DNA of 64,000 nt, from NCBI RefSeq assembly GCF_018205975.1, contig NZ_CP073577.1:434001-498000 (forward strand), given 5' to 3'. Below the pieces are notes generated by a model. The model saw only the letters and a list, made by a program, of their open reading frames with translations, made no database searches and was not told where the DNA came from. Position 1 is the first letter of the stretch. Each line of letters starts with the position of its first letter. This DNA comes from Erythrobacter sp. JK5 (GTDB taxonomy: Bacteria; Pseudomonadota; Alphaproteobacteria; Sphingomonadales; Sphingomonadaceae). Made by a program: the position numbers and the translations under genes. Shown in pieces: positions 63,623 to 64,000 of the stretch.

Positions 63623-64000
63623 ATGACTGAAGCACGCAACACATTCGCAGCGCTGAGCGACGACGATCGCTGGCGAATCGCCATGGCCAAGGACCGCCGG
63701 TTCGACGGCGCATTCGTAACCGGGGTGCATTCGACCGGCATCTATTGCCGCCCGAGCTGTCCGGCGCGCGCTCCTTTGCGCAGGAACGTGCGGTTCTACG
63801 CCGCGGCTGCCGACGCAGAGGCGGCAGGGCTGCGGGCGTGCAAGCGCTGCTCGCCCAACACCCAGAGCGCAGAGGAGGCCTGCGTGCTCGCAGCGATCAA
63901 GGCGATCCGCGCCGAAGGGGCGATGACGCTCGATCAGCTGTCGGACCTCACCGGATATTCACCCACGCATTTCCAGCGCCTGTTCAAGCGCACCGTCGGC
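63623..64000 (+). CDS. ada: Ada regulatory protein / methylated-DNA repair, N-terminal part
   Basis: 126 residues before the window ends. The Ada N-terminal domain is clear: [20 protein letters not shown], then [11 protein letters not shown] and CKRCSPN, the four zinc-binding Cys (two CxxxC/CxxC pairs) one of which accepts methyl groups from phosphotriesters. An AraC-type HTH begins at about residue 95 ([20 protein letters not shown]). The O6-methylguanine methyltransferase domain would lie outside the window. Its ATG follows no strong ribosome site; the gene is divergent from the protease. Confidence 0.9.
   Translation, partial: MTEARNTFAALSDDDRWRIAMAKDRRFDGAFVTGVHSTGIYCRPSCPARAPLRRNVRFYAAAADAEAAGLRACKRCSPNTQSAEEACVLAAIKAIRAEGAMTLDQLSDLTGYSPTHFQRLFKRTVG

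Overview
The window reads as ordinary chromosome from an alphaproteobacterium of the order Sphingomonadales, most likely Erythrobacteraceae. Supporting signs are high GC with C/G-ending codons, a circularly permuted tmRNA gene whose tag reads ANDNEALALAA, a SciP (DUF1153) cell-cycle regulator behind a CtrA-type box, DUF2794 and HdaA proteins, a short 85-residue ATP synthase epsilon subunit, and a large TonB receptor with no linked TonB machinery. The family-level call is inference. I see no prophage, insertion sequence, CRISPR array, rRNA or tRNA.

Layout. 1-8.1 kb: end of a FixJ-type regulator, an extensin-like lipoprotein, a VOC protein, an SDR, a small lipoprotein, typA, and a TonB-dependent receptor behind a cluster of TTGCAA motifs. 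8.2-13.9 kb: DUF805 protein, a YbbA/YbbP-like ABC exporter pair divergent from a GDSL esterase, and recF. 13.9-14.7 kb: a sigma-54-type promoter drives three tandem paralogous micropeptides and a PspC-domain protein. 14.8-20.5 kb (minus): an eight-gene operon of lemA, five consecutive TPM-domain genes, a NUDIX hydrolase and an SDR. 20.7-22.1 kb: two tandem mscL genes and the tmRNA. 22.1-25.9 kb: arginine catabolism genes astA and astB behind an M20 peptidase. 26-35 kb: malate synthase G, SRPBCC and PilZ proteins, then lptD-surA-pdxA-rsmA. 35.2-38.4 kb: a doubly frameshifted pepA, DUF2256, holC, a lipoprotein and ndk. 38.4-44.9 kb: a sulfotransferase, a PurN-YjbR fusion, purM, DUF2066, hdaA, cysE and DUF2794. 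44.9-55.6 kb: a low-GC DUF1963 gene, an SDR behind an 18-bp palindrome, gph, glmU, VOC, GST, HNH-like, SOUL, sciP, an S9 peptidase, and a membrane protein divergent from an Rrf2 regulator across a 50-bp dyad. 55.7-60.8 kb: the F1 operon atpHAG-lipoprotein-atpDC. 60.9-64 kb: a TauD-type dioxygenase, a membrane-anchored trypsin-like protease, and the start of ada.

How genes work together. Several blocks are textbook couplings: outer-membrane biogenesis (lptD-surA) with pdxA-rsmA, purine synthesis (purM-purN), the F1 sector of ATP synthase, and SciP under a CtrA box. The most system-like novelty is the envelope-stress character of 13.9-21.7 kb. A micropeptide/PspC operon with a complete sigma-54 architecture lies close to a lemA-TPM array that has expanded to five paralogs, and the array is divergent from two mechanosensitive channel genes. 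Linking these three as one envelope-tension module is inference from position only.

Limits: everything is from reading the sequence and family knowledge. No searches were run. Start codons were chosen from overlaps, Shine-Dalgarno sequences and usual family lengths.
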